Assembly (NCBI RefSeq): GCF_031082295.1
Contig: NZ_JAVHLD010000019.1
Span: 1-53,622 of the forward strand
Length of the DNA stretch: 53,622 nt
Reading direction: 5' to 3'
Source: Humidesulfovibrio sp.
GTDB lineage: Bacteria; Desulfobacterota; Desulfovibrionia; Desulfovibrionales; Desulfovibrionaceae
Shown here: positions 16,755 through 25,799 of the stretch, piece after piece
Layout: each line of letters begins with the position of its first letter
Position numbering within the stretch: position 1 is the first letter of the stretch
The notes under the pieces: model-generated
The model's input: the letters and a program-made list of their open reading frames with translations, nothing else
Databases searched by the model: none
What the model was told of the DNA's origin: nothing
Position numbers and translations under genes: made by a program

Positions 16755-18461
16755 ATGCCGGACTCAAGCATCGTCATACTCATCGGCGGGGAGGCCGGGC
16801 AGGGCCTGGTCACCATCGGCCAGCTCATGTCCAAGGCCCTCGTGCGCGCGGGCTACGAGGTAGTGGTCTCCCAGGACTACCAGTCGCGCATCCGCGGCGG
16901 GCACAACACCTTCGCCATCCGCACCGGGGTGGACGCTCTGCATGGCCCCTGCGAGAAGGTGGACATCCTCGTGGCGCTGGACGCCGAGACCGTGGCCCTG
17001 CACAAGCATCAGCTCACCCCCGGCGGCATCGTCCTGACGGGTGAGATCTTCGCGCTCACGGGCGAGACCGAGGGGCTTAACATCCTGCGCGTTCCGTTCA
17101 AGAAGATCTCCCCCAAGGCCGCGCACGAGAACGTGGTGGCGCTGGGCGTGCTGGCGCAGGCCCTGTGCAAGGACCTCGGCCTGCTGGAGGAGCTGCTGCG
17201 GCAGACCTTCGCCAAGAAGGGGGAGGCGGTCATCGCCGAGAACCTGGCCGTGCTCCGCGCCGCCCACGACTGGATGGGCACCCAGAGCCACGGGTTCGCG
17301 TGCATGCCGCCCGCGCCCGAGAATCCGGGCGAGCGCATGATGCTCAACGGCAACGAGGCCATCGCCCTGGGCGCGCTGGCCGCTGGCTGCAACTTCTGCT
17401 CGTTCTACCCCATGACGCCCGGCTCCTCCGTGGCCCTGACCCTGGCCGCCAAGGCCAAGGCCATGGGCACCGTGGTGGAGCAGGCCGAGGACGAGATCGC
17501 GGCGGCCAACATGGCCGTGGGAGCCGTCTGCGCGGGCGCGCGGGCCATCGTGCCCACCTCCGGCGGCGGCTTCGCGCTCATGGTCGAGGCCGTGAGCCTG
17601 GCCGGAATGCTTGAGACTCCCGTGGTCTTTGTGGTGGCCATGCGCCCCGGACCGGCCACCGGCCTGCCCACGCGCACCGAACAGGGAGACCTGAACCTGG
17701 TGCTCTACGCCGGGCATGGCGAGTTCCCCCGGGCGGTGTTCGCTCCGGGCAGCGTGGAAGAGTGCTTCTACCTAACGCACCGCGCCTTCGAGATGGCCGA
17801 GAAGTACCAGTCCCCGGTGTTCCTGCTCACGGACCAGTACCTGGCCGACTCCTTCCAGAACGCGGAGCCCTTCGACCTCTCCGAGCTGCCGGAGATTCCC
17901 GGCCCGCTGCTGGAGCCGGAGAACCCGGGCCAATACAAGCGCTTCGCCCACACCGAGGACGGGGTCTCGCCCCGGGCCATCCCGGGGTTCAGCACGGCGC
18001 TGGTGGTCTCGGACTCCGACGAGCACACCGAGGACGGCAAGCTCACCGAGGATCTGGACGTGCGCGTGCGGATGGTGACCAAGCGCCTGGACAAGGGCCT
18101 GGGACTGGCCGAGGAGGCCATCGCCCCCGGCTACATTGGCGAGGAGAACGCCGACGTCCTGCTGGCGTGCTGGGGCTCCACCCTGGGCGCCGCGCTGGAA
18201 GCCAGGGAACGGCTGGAGGAATCCGGCACGCGCGCGGCTGTGCTGCACTTTCCCCAGGTCTGGCCCCTGAACGAGGACCAGTTCCTGCCGCAGCTTGAAG
18301 GCGCGAAGCGGGCCGTGTGCGTGGAGGGCAACGCCACGGGGCAGCTGGCGCGGCTCATCCGCCAGGAGACGGGTTTCCGCTTCAAGGACCTGGTGCTGCG
18401 CTACGACGGCCTGCCCATCACCGCCGCCTACATCCTGCGCGGCCTGGAAAGCATCCTCTAG
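16755..18461 (+). CDS. korA: 2-oxoacid:acceptor oxidoreductase, alpha subunit with fused gamma domain
   Basis: A 568-residue protein. Residues 1-190 form the gamma domain (GGEAGQGLVTIGQLM, then QDYQSRIRGGHNTFAI). From about 195 comes the alpha domain (LNGNEAIALGALAAGC, FYPMTPGSS, PTSGGGFALM, RPGPATGLPTRTEQGDL), with a transketolase-C-like tail from ~450. With the next gene it should form a thiamine-diphosphate enzyme that oxidatively decarboxylates a 2-oxoacid and passes electrons to ferredoxin. 2-Oxoglutarate is the commonest substrate for this architecture, but the specificity is not proven. The frame is open upstream; the ATG at 16755 begins with the family N-terminus. Confidence 0.88.
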   Translation: MPDSSIVILIGGEAGQGLVTIGQLMSKALVRAGYEVVVSQDYQSRIRGGHNTFAIRTGVDALHGPCEKVDILVALDAETVALHKHQLTPGGIVLTGEIFALTGETEGLNILRVPFKKISPKAAHENVVALGVLAQALCKDLGLLEELLRQTFAKKGEAVIAENLAVLRAAHDWMGTQSHGFACMPPAPENPGERMMLNGNEAIALGALAAGCNFCSFYPMTPGSSVALTLAAKAKAMGTVVEQAEDEIAAANMAVGAVCAGARAIVPTSGGGFALMVEAVSLAGMLETPVVFVVAMRPGPATGLPTRTEQGDLNLVLYAGHGEFPRAVFAPGSVEECFYLTHRAFEMAEKYQSPVFLLTDQYLADSFQNAEPFDLSELPEIPGPLLEPENPGQYKRFAHTEDGVSPRAIPGFSTALVVSDSDEHTEDGKLTEDLDVRVRMVTKRLDKGLGLAEEAIAPGYIGEENADVLLACWGSTLGAALEARERLEESGTRAAVLHFPQVWPLNEDQFLPQLEGAKRAVCVEGNATGQLARLIRQETGFRFKDLVLRYDGLPITAAYILRGLESIL

Positions 18462-18478
18462 CGCCAGGAGGCACGAGC

Positions 18479-19342
18479 ATGGTCAGCACGACAGTCACAC
18501 CCGAAGACTACGGACAGTTCGACACCGCCTGGTGCCCCGGCTGCGGCAACCACGCCCTGCTGAAGTGCATGAAGCAGGCGCTTTCGGGCCTGGGCCTGGC
18601 CCCGCACCAGGTGCTTATGTGCACGGGCATCGGCCAGGCGGCCAAGACCCCGCTGTACATGAACTGCAACATGATAACCGGGCTGCACGGCCGGGGCCTG
18701 CCCGCCGCCACCGGGGCCAAGCTGGCCAATCCGGAACTCACGGTCATCACCGAGAGCGGCGACGGCTGCAACTACGGCGAGGGCGGCAACCACTTCCTGG
18801 CGGCCCTGCGCCGCAACGTGGACATGACGCTCGTCGTACACGACAACGGCATTTACGGTCTGACAAAAGGCCAGGCGAGCCCCACCACGGCCAAGGGCCA
18901 AGTGACCAAGGCCCAGCCCTTCGGCCAGCCCTCGGAGCCCATCAACCCCATGGCCGTGGCAGTGGCCATGAACGCGGGCTTCGTGGCGCGGGGTTTCACC
19001 GGCGAGCCGGAGCACCTGGTGGACCTCATCCAGCAGGCGGTGCGGCACAAGGGCTTCTCCCTGGTGGACGTGTTCCAGCCCTGCGTCTCCTTCAACAAGG
19101 TCAACACCTTCGCCTGGTACAAGCAGCGCTGCCGCAAGATCGGGCCGGAGCACGACCCGGCCAATCGCGAGCAGGCCATGAAACTGGCCCTGGAGTTCGG
19201 GGAGAGCATCCCCATCGGCGTGCTGTACAAGAGCGACAGGGAGCCCTTCGGCGCGACCCTGCCGACGCTCAAGGCCGGACCCCTGGCCCGGCGCGCGGTG
19301 GACACCGAGGCCCTGCAGGGCGTCCTGCGCTCGTACCTCTAG
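18479..19342 (+). CDS. korB: 2-oxoacid:acceptor oxidoreductase, beta (TPP-binding) subunit
   Basis: A 287-residue catalytic subunit. FDTAWCPGCGNHALLKCM near the start gives the iron-sulfur-binding Cys. ESGDGCNYGEGGNHF through HDNGIYGLTKGQASPTT is the thiamine diphosphate/Mg motif (GDG ... N). It pairs with the alpha subunit 17 bases upstream and lacks a separate ferredoxin-like delta subunit, so soluble ferredoxin is the probable acceptor. AGGAGG seven to eight bases before the ATG supports the start. A strong terminator follows the stop, closing a two-gene operon. Confidence 0.9.
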   Translation: MVSTTVTPEDYGQFDTAWCPGCGNHALLKCMKQALSGLGLAPHQVLMCTGIGQAAKTPLYMNCNMITGLHGRGLPAATGAKLANPELTVITESGDGCNYGEGGNHFLAALRRNVDMTLVVHDNGIYGLTKGQASPTTAKGQVTKAQPFGQPSEPINPMAVAVAMNAGFVARGFTGEPEHLVDLIQQAVRHKGFSLVDVFQPCVSFNKVNTFAWYKQRCRKIGPEHDPANREQAMKLALEFGESIPIGVLYKSDREPFGATLPTLKAGPLARRAVDTEALQGVLRSYL

Positions 19343-19366
19343 CGCCTTGCCGCACTGGCGAGAACG

Positions 19367-19395
19367 AGGGGCGGCCCGGAGGCGCCCCTTCTTTT
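19367..19395 (+). terminator. Intrinsic terminator after korB
   Basis: A perfect seven-base stem (AGGGGCG with CGCCCCT) and nine-base loop are followed by TCTTTT. It separates the plus-strand korAB operon from the converging GGDEF gene. Confidence 0.75.
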
Positions 19396-19399
19396 GGGC

Positions 19400-21748
19400 C
19401 TATGCGGCTGCGGAGTCGTGGCCGGCGCAGGAGCTCTGCGTGACAGTCGCCACCGGCACGCTGCCCAGCGGGGCGCGGCGGTCCCAGACATAGCCGTTGC
19501 CGGGCTTGGCCTTGGCGATCTTCTTCACCTGGGCGGCGCGTTCGCCTATCTCCATAAGCGTGCACGGCCCGGCGATCTCCAGGATGCCGATGCTCAAGGA
19601 CACCAGCGGGTAGGTGCGCTCCACGCCGTCGCGGCCCGTGGCCTGCACCTCGCCGCGCTTGCGGTCCTCCTGGCAGTAGCACCCGCGGATGAGCCGCTTG
19701 AAGCAGCGCGTGGCCGACTGGCAGATGCGCTCCACGTGCTCCGGCCTGCTCACCAGCACGAAGTCGTCCCCGCCGATGTGGAACAGCTTGGCCGTGGCGT
19801 CACCGTAGCGGCGCACGCTGTGGTCCAGCATCTCGGCCGAGAGCTTGATGACCCGGTCGCCGTTCTTGAAACCGTACGTGTCGTTGTAGACCTTGAAGTT
19901 ATCCAGGTCGGCGTAGGCGATGGCGAAGCCCTTGCCCGCCGCCACAAGCGATTCCACCTCGCGCTCCAGCGTGACGTTGCCGGGCAGCCCGGTGAGCGGG
20001 TTGGTGCCCTTGGCCATCTCCACCTGCACGTGGGCCAGGGCGTTCAGCAAGCGCTGCACCGTCACGATGCCGAGCACCCTGTTCTGCCGGGTCACGATGA
20101 TGTCGTCGTAAGCCTTGATCTTCTCGCGCAGCATGGCCGCCTTGGCCGTCTGCTCCACCGGGGTCGCCTCGTCCACGATGAGCGGGCTCTTGTCCATGAT
20201 GGCGTCGATGGTTCGTTTCGAGTACAGCGCCGAGCCGAACTGCCCGGAGAGCTGGCGGTTCAGCTGGTACTCCATGACGAGGCCCAGGGGGCGGTCGCCA
20301 TCGGCAACGACGATGCTGGCCTGCTGGCGCAGTGTCTCGAAGCATTGCTGGGCATCGGGCACGAGCATGCCGGAGGGACGCACCTGCGCGGCCTCCACCA
20401 GATTGCCGATGGGCATGAGGCAGGAGGTGGTCAGGCGTGTCTGGTCCTGAGTGGAGCGCAGGTAAGAGGTGTCCAGCAGCAGCGGGGGCTTGGGCGCGTC
20501 GGGCCGGGCGAGGTAGTAGCCCTGGCCGTAGTGCACGCCTATGTCAACCAGGCAGGCCGCCTGGGCCTGGGACTCGATGCCCTCCGCGATGATCTTCGAG
20601 CCGATCTTGTCGGCGAAGGTGACGAACGTCTCGATGAGGGCGCGCTTCACCGGGTCCTTGTCGATGCCCTGGATGAGGCTCATGTCGATCTTGATGAACT
20701 CCGGGCGGATCTGGGCGATGGAGGTGAGGCCGGAATAGCCGGCCCCGGCGTCGTCCACGGCCACCAGGTAGCCCTGGCTCCGGTAGTGGTCCAGGGTGCG
20801 GTGGAACAGCGCGAACTCCGTGATGCTGTGGCGTTCGGTGATCTCGAAGACGATGTTCTGCGGGGTCAGCCCGGCGGCCTGGAGCAGCTCAAGCGTCATG
20901 CCGTGGGTGAACTCCGGGTCGGCCATGGTCTTGGGGTGGATGTTCAGGAAGAGCTTCTGGCCCGGCCCGATGCTTCCGCAGGTGCTGATGGCCTTCTCAC
21001 GGCACAGGCGCTCCAGCGCGAAGAGCTTGCCGGACTGCTCGGCGAAGTCGAACAGCATGGCCGGGGACTGGAAGGTGGTGCCCTCCGGTCCTCGCGTGAG
21101 GGCCTCCCATGCCAGGATGGTGCCGGTAGCGAAGTCGGCGATGGGCTGGAACACCGCCCGCACGGAGCGGTTGTGCAGGATCGCGTTGAACTCCGTTGAC
21201 AGGGAGAGCTGGCTCAGGTCCAGGCGCATCTTGGCGCGCAGGCGGGCCTCGTTGACGGCCTGGAACAACTTGGACTCCCGGTCCTGGCCGTTTGAGGCGC
21301 TGTGCCTGGCGCAGCCGAAGCCAAGGTCCAGCTCGCGTCCGGCCCAGCGCAGCAGGTGCGTGTTGGCTTCGCGCTGGGCGATGAGCTTTATCTCGTAGGC
21401 AGCGTCGTGCTGCGCCGTTGCGCTGTCGCCTTGCCCGATGTCCTGGCTGGGCCAGCCCAGCAGGTACTCGCCGGGTTCCAGCGTCAGACAGAAGGGCGAA
21501 ACGTGCAGACGTTCGGTTACGGCCCGCTTGAGCACGCTGGTCACCTGGGCCTCCACGTCCTGCGACAGCTCCTGGCCGTAGAGTTCGCGCAGAAGCGGGA
21601 AGTCGCGCACGTTGATGAGCAGGATGTCGAAGTCCTGGCCGGTGCGGACAAGTTCGCGCAGGCGGTTGGCGCGCAGCTCAGGATTGGGCGCGTTGCCGCC
21701 AAAGGCCTGCCTGCCGTTGCGGAGCTTGTGCATGATGGTGCTGAGCAT
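19400..21748 (-). CDS. c-di-GMP protein with EAL, CBS-pair and GGDEF domains
   Basis: A 782-residue protein. Residues 1-170 resemble a worn GGDEF fold (ILLINVRDFPLLRELYG). An EAL phosphodiesterase domain covers about 185-440, with EAL at 215-217, FLNIHP, VFEITER, VDDAGAGYSGL, FIKIDMS, AEGIES and GQGYYLARP, so the metal and base residues are present although the DDFGTGYSSL motif is altered. Two CBS motifs follow (about 450-580). The C-terminal GGDEF domain has NPLTGLPGN and GGDDF (659-663), a less usual but possibly active A-site. It may make and break c-di-GMP under CBS control by a nucleotide. The start at 21748 has an AGGGAA-type site. No membrane segment is seen. Confidence 0.85.
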   Translation of the reverse strand: MLSTIMHKLRNGRQAFGGNAPNPELRANRLRELVRTGQDFDILLINVRDFPLLRELYGQELSQDVEAQVTSVLKRAVTERLHVSPFCLTLEPGEYLLGWPSQDIGQGDSATAQHDAAYEIKLIAQREANTHLLRWAGRELDLGFGCARHSASNGQDRESKLFQAVNEARLRAKMRLDLSQLSLSTEFNAILHNRSVRAVFQPIADFATGTILAWEALTRGPEGTTFQSPAMLFDFAEQSGKLFALERLCREKAISTCGSIGPGQKLFLNIHPKTMADPEFTHGMTLELLQAAGLTPQNIVFEITERHSITEFALFHRTLDHYRSQGYLVAVDDAGAGYSGLTSIAQIRPEFIKIDMSLIQGIDKDPVKRALIETFVTFADKIGSKIIAEGIESQAQAACLVDIGVHYGQGYYLARPDAPKPPLLLDTSYLRSTQDQTRLTTSCLMPIGNLVEAAQVRPSGMLVPDAQQCFETLRQQASIVVADGDRPLGLVMEYQLNRQLSGQFGSALYSKRTIDAIMDKSPLIVDEATPVEQTAKAAMLREKIKAYDDIIVTRQNRVLGIVTVQRLLNALAHVQVEMAKGTNPLTGLPGNVTLEREVESLVAAGKGFAIAYADLDNFKVYNDTYGFKNGDRVIKLSAEMLDHSVRRYGDATAKLFHIGGDDFVLVSRPEHVERICQSATRCFKRLIRGCYCQEDRKRGEVQATGRDGVERTYPLVSLSIGILEIAGPCTLMEIGERAAQVKKIAKAKPGNGYVWDRRAPLGSVPVATVTQSSCAGHDSAAA

Positions 21749-21881
21749 CGTTTCCCTTTGGCGTTGAGTCCGTGTTGTGCGAGGGCGAAGCGCACCCGCG
21801 TCTGCTGGCGAACGTAGTGTGGCGGCGCGACGATTTGGTGACGAGCATGTGACGGAGTGGGAAGATTCGCGCTGAGATACG

Positions 21882-21915
21882 AAAAAACGCCCGGCGGAGA
21901 TGATCCTGCCGGGCG
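21882..21915 (-). terminator. Intrinsic terminator after the carboxyltransferase gene
   Basis: A perfect eight-base stem (CGCCCGGC with GCCGGGCG) is followed on the minus strand by TTTTTT. It ends the biotin carboxylase-carboxyltransferase operon. The remaining 130 bases before the GGDEF gene should hold that gene's promoter; none was clear. Confidence 0.8.
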
Positions 21916-21945
21916 TCGAGGTGTTCGCTTTGAGCGGGTAGTGGG

Positions 21946-24189
21946 TTAGCGGTAGTAGAGGTTGCGTCCGCCCATGGTCAGGAAGGCCTGGTGCAGGTTG
22001 GCGCGGATGTCGCGGCGGTCCCAGATGTCCTGGATGTGACCGCGCGACAGGGCCTTGTAGGCGCTGTGGTAGTCGGGCGGGATGTCCATGCCCGTGGTCT
22101 CGCGGATGACGCCGGGACCGGCGAAGCCGATGCGAGCGGAGCGCACGGCGTACTGGTAGGGCGAGCAGCCCAGGAAGCTGGCCACGGGTCCGGCGTAGGA
22201 ATTGGTGTCGTACAGCACGATGTACAGGCCGCCTTCCTCGATGTAGCGGCGGACGGCCAGGGTCACGCGGGGCATCTGGATGAGGCCGTTGACGCCTTCC
22301 TGGATGCGGATGCCCGCCGTGCCGTGCACATAGGCCAGGAAGGGCTGGTGGCGCTTGCGGGCCAGGTCCAGGGCGCGGATGAACTTTTCGCCCTCGGCGC
22401 TGCCCACCGAGCCGCCACGGAAGTTGGCCACGAGCATGCCGCAGGTGAGGCGGATGCCCATGATGCTGGCGTTGAAGGTCACGCAGGAGGACTGCAGGTG
22501 GGTGGTCTCCTTGGCCTTCTGGATGCGCTCGTCGAACTTTGGGAAGCCCGTGGGGTTGCCCGCGGCGATGGACTGGTTGAATTCGCGCACGCTGCCGCGG
22601 TCGAACACGTTGGCCATGTACCACTTGTATTCCATGGGGAAGTGGTAGCCACAGTTGGGGCACACTCCGCCGAATTCGCCGAAGAGGTCTCGCGCCCAGA
22701 TGTCCAGGCAGCCGCGTGTGGCGGCGTGCGGGCAAGACATCTCGCGGTCCTCCATGGACTTGGGGCTGATGTAGTTGGTCTCGTTTGAGCGCGCGTTGTT
22801 GGCGGGCGCGGAGAGGCTCGTCAGGGCGGAGTCGTCTCCGCCGCCCTGCAGCAGGCCGAGCTTTTCCAGGGCCTGGCAGGTCAGGCGGTCCATGCGGCTG
22901 GTGACCACGTGGATCTCGTCGGTGACGTCCGTTGCCACGCGGGCGAGCTTCTTCTGATAGCGCTTCAGGATCTCGTAACGCAGCGTCGTGTAGATGGAGT
23001 AAAAGAACTCCATGTGCTTGGCAGCCAGCTTTTCCATGATGCCGCGCTTGTCTATGTAGGCGTGGCGCGCCATCCTGCGGTATTTCTGGTAGCGCTTCCA
23101 GACGAGGGCCTCGCGCGCCTGGGCGTCCAGTTCCCAGCGGATGAGCACGTCCTCGACGTTCTCGGGCTTGCGGGCGCCGCGCCGGGCCAGCTTGCGCAGC
23201 AGGCTCACGCTCTGCACGGACAGCACGACCTCGTCCGTGGCGCGGATGACATCCGAGCGCAGGCGCTTGAAGAAGTCGAAGTGCTCGTTGCGGGCGCCCA
23301 GGGGCGGCTCGTCGATGATGGCGTCGATGTAGCCGTTTCTCAGGTTGTCCTGGGCGGTGATCATCTGGTGCTTGGCGCACTTCTCGATGAGCTCCGGCGT
23401 GGCGCGCATCTGGCCGAAGACCTTGCCCTCGATGGCTGCCGCGCCCTCGGGCGAGATGACCGAGTAGTAGCCATGAGAGAACATGAGGCGCCGGTCGGCC
23501 AGGGCGATTGCCTCGGCTCCGCCGCTGCCGCCCTCGGAGAACACGGCCACGATGGGCACGTCGAGCCCGGCCATTTCATAAATGTTTTCAGCGATCTGCT
23601 GTGCTGCCCCGGGGTAGTCCTCGATGGGGTAGGAGCCTGGCGTGGACACGTAGGCGTGGATGGGGATGTTCTCCCGGGCCGCGACCTTCATGTACTTGAG
23701 CGCCTTGGCGTTGCCCCAGGGCTTGATGGAGCCGCCGTTGCGGAACTCCTGGCCGTGGCCCTTTTCCTGGCCCACCACCATGACCGAGTGGTGGATGACG
23801 CGCTTGCCCACGCGGCGGGTGATGTACGCGCGCGCGATGAGCATGCCGGGGTCGATGCTGACCTCGTCGCGGCCGCCGATCTCGGTGTAGTTGTCGTAGA
23901 CGTTCTCGAGGATGTCCTTCAGGCACACGCGCTGCGGGTGGCGAACCACGCGCACCTTGTCCATGGGCGTGAGCAGGTGGTCCAGGTCCTCTTCCAGCAC
24001 CGTGAGGCGCTTGGAGATGTCGGCGATCTTGTCCAGGGCGGCGTCGATGTCCAGGCTGTCGAGCTTGGGCGCGAGGTTGCCGATGTCCTGGCTGATGGCC
24101 TCGAGACGTTCGCTGGTTCTGGGCGCCATGATGTCGCGGGCGTAGGCCACGCGTTGCGTGAGAGTGTCGAGATTTTTTTCGATATCCAT
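21946..24189 (-). CDS. Fused acetyl-CoA carboxylase carboxyltransferase (alpha then beta)
   Basis: A 747-residue fusion. Residues 1-310 are AccA-like: an N-terminal coiled coil, GRRDE-type and HQKG-like segments, FSEGGSGGAEA at 218-227 and PEGAAAI. Residues ~311-480 are a long helical, charged linker. Residues ~486-747 are AccD-like with a zinc site at C486, C494, C510 and C513 (CPNCG) and HGTAGIRIQEGVNGL at 622-636. It should transfer the carboxyl group from carboxybiotin to acetyl-CoA, giving malonyl-CoA. The alpha-beta order and the ~170-residue helical bridge are noteworthy. The start at 24189 follows the biotin carboxylase stop by 19 bases. Confidence 0.85.
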   Translation of the reverse strand: MDIEKNLDTLTQRVAYARDIMAPRTSERLEAISQDIGNLAPKLDSLDIDAALDKIADISKRLTVLEEDLDHLLTPMDKVRVVRHPQRVCLKDILENVYDNYTEIGGRDEVSIDPGMLIARAYITRRVGKRVIHHSVMVVGQEKGHGQEFRNGGSIKPWGNAKALKYMKVAARENIPIHAYVSTPGSYPIEDYPGAAQQIAENIYEMAGLDVPIVAVFSEGGSGGAEAIALADRRLMFSHGYYSVISPEGAAAIEGKVFGQMRATPELIEKCAKHQMITAQDNLRNGYIDAIIDEPPLGARNEHFDFFKRLRSDVIRATDEVVLSVQSVSLLRKLARRGARKPENVEDVLIRWELDAQAREALVWKRYQKYRRMARHAYIDKRGIMEKLAAKHMEFFYSIYTTLRYEILKRYQKKLARVATDVTDEIHVVTSRMDRLTCQALEKLGLLQGGGDDSALTSLSAPANNARSNETNYISPKSMEDREMSCPHAATRGCLDIWARDLFGEFGGVCPNCGYHFPMEYKWYMANVFDRGSVREFNQSIAAGNPTGFPKFDERIQKAKETTHLQSSCVTFNASIMGIRLTCGMLVANFRGGSVGSAEGEKFIRALDLARKRHQPFLAYVHGTAGIRIQEGVNGLIQMPRVTLAVRRYIEEGGLYIVLYDTNSYAGPVASFLGCSPYQYAVRSARIGFAGPGVIRETTGMDIPPDYHSAYKALSRGHIQDIWDRRDIRANLHQAFLTMGGRNLYYR

Positions 24190-24208
24190 GGATGTGGCGT
24201 CTCCGGAG

Positions 24209-25627
24209 TTAGAACTCCAGCAGGTCCTTGGTTTTCTCGCGCAGGAAGGCGATGTTGCTCTTGAGCTCCGTGCCCTGGGCGTCGGCCCCGGCAAGCTTGA
24301 AGGAATCAAGGAACGCCAGGCCGCGGGCCTTGGCTTCCTCGAGGTCCTTGCCCCAGATGATGGCCAGGGCCAGGTTGGGGTCATATTCCGTGGGGATCTG
24401 GTAGGGGCGGTCCTGCGGCACGTGGGTGTGCATCTTGAGCCAGGGCTCGTCCGGCCAGGATATTGTTTCGATGCGGCCGGTCCAGGGGGCGAAGCGGTTG
24501 AACGTGTCCTCGGCGATGATGCGGTACTCGATGCCCACGCCCTCGAAAGTCACGTCGGCCTGGGTGTAGCCCTGTTCCTCGCCAAGGCCGAGGCGGATCT
24601 GCTCGCGGATGAGGTTGACCTCTCCCTGGCCCTTGATGCGCGAAATGGCGGCGGAAACGCCGTTCTCCACCTGGATGCGCGTGTTGACTTCCATGAGGAA
24701 GGGCTCGCCCTTGGGCGTCACGATCCATTCCCAGGTGCCCACGTTGTCGTAGTTGATCTCCCGGGCGATGGACAGGGAGTGGCGAACGATGTCGTCCATG
24801 ACCTTGCGGGCGTCGAAGTTGTAGGAAAAGCACTCGGGGCAGAAGCCGGGGGCGGTCTCGATGCGCTTCTGCCTGCCCGGGCTCTGCACCGAGCAGTTGC
24901 GCGTGCCGAAGTGGATGGGATCGAGCCCGCCGCGTGCGGAGACGATCTGCACTTCCAGGTGGTTGTAGTTGAAGATGCGCTGCTCGATGAGCACGCCGGG
25001 GTCGTTGAACTGGCGCTGGGAGTAGTTGCGGATGCGCCGGTAGGTCTGGCGGAAGCGGTTCATGCTGTGCACTTCGTCGATGCCCATGCCGCCGCCGCCT
25101 GCCGAGGCCTTGACCAGGACCATGGGCCGCGAGACGCCCTGCTTCTCCTGGAAGTTGAAGAGCTGCTGGGCGATGGTCTCGGCCTCCATCTCGTCGTAGA
25201 TGGCGCGGTCGGAGCCGGGAACCGTGGGCACGCCGAGGCTTCTGGCCAGGCGCTTGGTGTTGATCTTGTCGCCCAGGTCGCGGATGACGCGCCAGGAGGG
25301 GCCGATGAAGATCATGGGCCGGGAGCGCTCCACCACGCGGCGGGCGAAGCGGTAGTTCTCGGAGAAGAAGCCGTAGCCGGGGTGGATGGCCGTGGCTCCG
25401 GTCGCGTCCGCCGCGGAGAGGATGTCTCCGGCGTCGAGATAGTTGTGGATGCGCACCAGCGCCTCGTCTCCGCCCAGGCTGCGCGCCAGGGAGACGTGGC
25501 CGGATTCGGCGTCTTCCTTGGTGTAGACGCAGACAAAGCCGACGCCGAGATCGACGCAGGCCAGCATGATGCGGACGGCGATTTCGCCCCGGTTGGCAAT
25601 GAGTACCTTATGCTTGTCCCTGGTCAC
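24209..25627 (-). CDS. accC: Biotin carboxylase-like ATP-grasp protein (divergent)
   Basis: A 472-residue biotin carboxylase relative. Conserved parts include VLIANRGEIAVRIM, IHPGYGFFSENYRFA, KASAGGGGMG and EVNTRIQVEN. Several positions differ from E. coli AccC: GGGGRG is GGGGMG, RRHQKVIEEAP is SPGRQKRIETAP with one extra residue, TRIQVEHPVTE is TRIQVENGVSA, and the C-terminal YYDSMIGKL is EYDPNLALA. It still probably carboxylates biotin, but on a distinct branch. The start is GTG at 25627. The fused carboxyltransferase is immediately downstream; no biotin carrier protein gene is in the window. Confidence 0.8.
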   Translation of the reverse strand: MTRDKHKVLIANRGEIAVRIMLACVDLGVGFVCVYTKEDAESGHVSLARSLGGDEALVRIHNYLDAGDILSAADATGATAIHPGYGFFSENYRFARRVVERSRPMIFIGPSWRVIRDLGDKINTKRLARSLGVPTVPGSDRAIYDEMEAETIAQQLFNFQEKQGVSRPMVLVKASAGGGGMGIDEVHSMNRFRQTYRRIRNYSQRQFNDPGVLIEQRIFNYNHLEVQIVSARGGLDPIHFGTRNCSVQSPGRQKRIETAPGFCPECFSYNFDARKVMDDIVRHSLSIAREINYDNVGTWEWIVTPKGEPFLMEVNTRIQVENGVSAAISRIKGQGEVNLIREQIRLGLGEEQGYTQADVTFEGVGIEYRIIAEDTFNRFAPWTGRIETISWPDEPWLKMHTHVPQDRPYQIPTEYDPNLALAIIWGKDLEEAKARGLAFLDSFKLAGADAQGTELKSNIAFLREKTKDLLEF

Positions 25628-25669
25628 GTGCTTTCATGTCCTCGCTTAGGTGGCGGAAGTTGCATTGCG

Positions 25670-25698
25670 CCTTTAGCCGTTCTTGGATGATTAGGCAA
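25670..25698 (-). promoter_or_regulatory. Candidate sigma-70 promoter for the acetyl-CoA carboxylase operon
   Basis: On the minus strand TTGCCT and TAAAGG are separated by 17 bases, with the GTG start 42 bases downstream of the -10. It lies between the terminator of the upstream small-protein unit and the biotin carboxylase gene. Confidence 0.5.
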
Positions 25699-25736
25699 GT
25701 CGGACCAGGGCGGTTCGATACGTAGGGCGGGGCGGT

Positions 25737-25780
25737 AAAAGAAACAAGCCCCCGGACGCCAGGCGGCATGCGGGGGCTTG
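25737..25780 (-). terminator. Intrinsic terminator of the sigma-28 small-protein unit
   Basis: A perfect 10-base stem (CAAGCCCCCG with CGGGGGCTTG) and 16-base loop are followed on the minus strand by TTTCTTTT. It starts 20 bases beyond the stop of the 188-residue protein gene and closes that transcript. Confidence 0.85.
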
Positions 25781-25799
25781 CGGATATGAGAGGTGAGGG

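Noticed and set aside
19400-23380. A single 1326-codon frame joining the GGDEF protein to upstream sequence
   Set aside because: The upstream part is a wrong-frame reading of the carboxyltransferase gene and passes through a terminator; the real start is at 21748.
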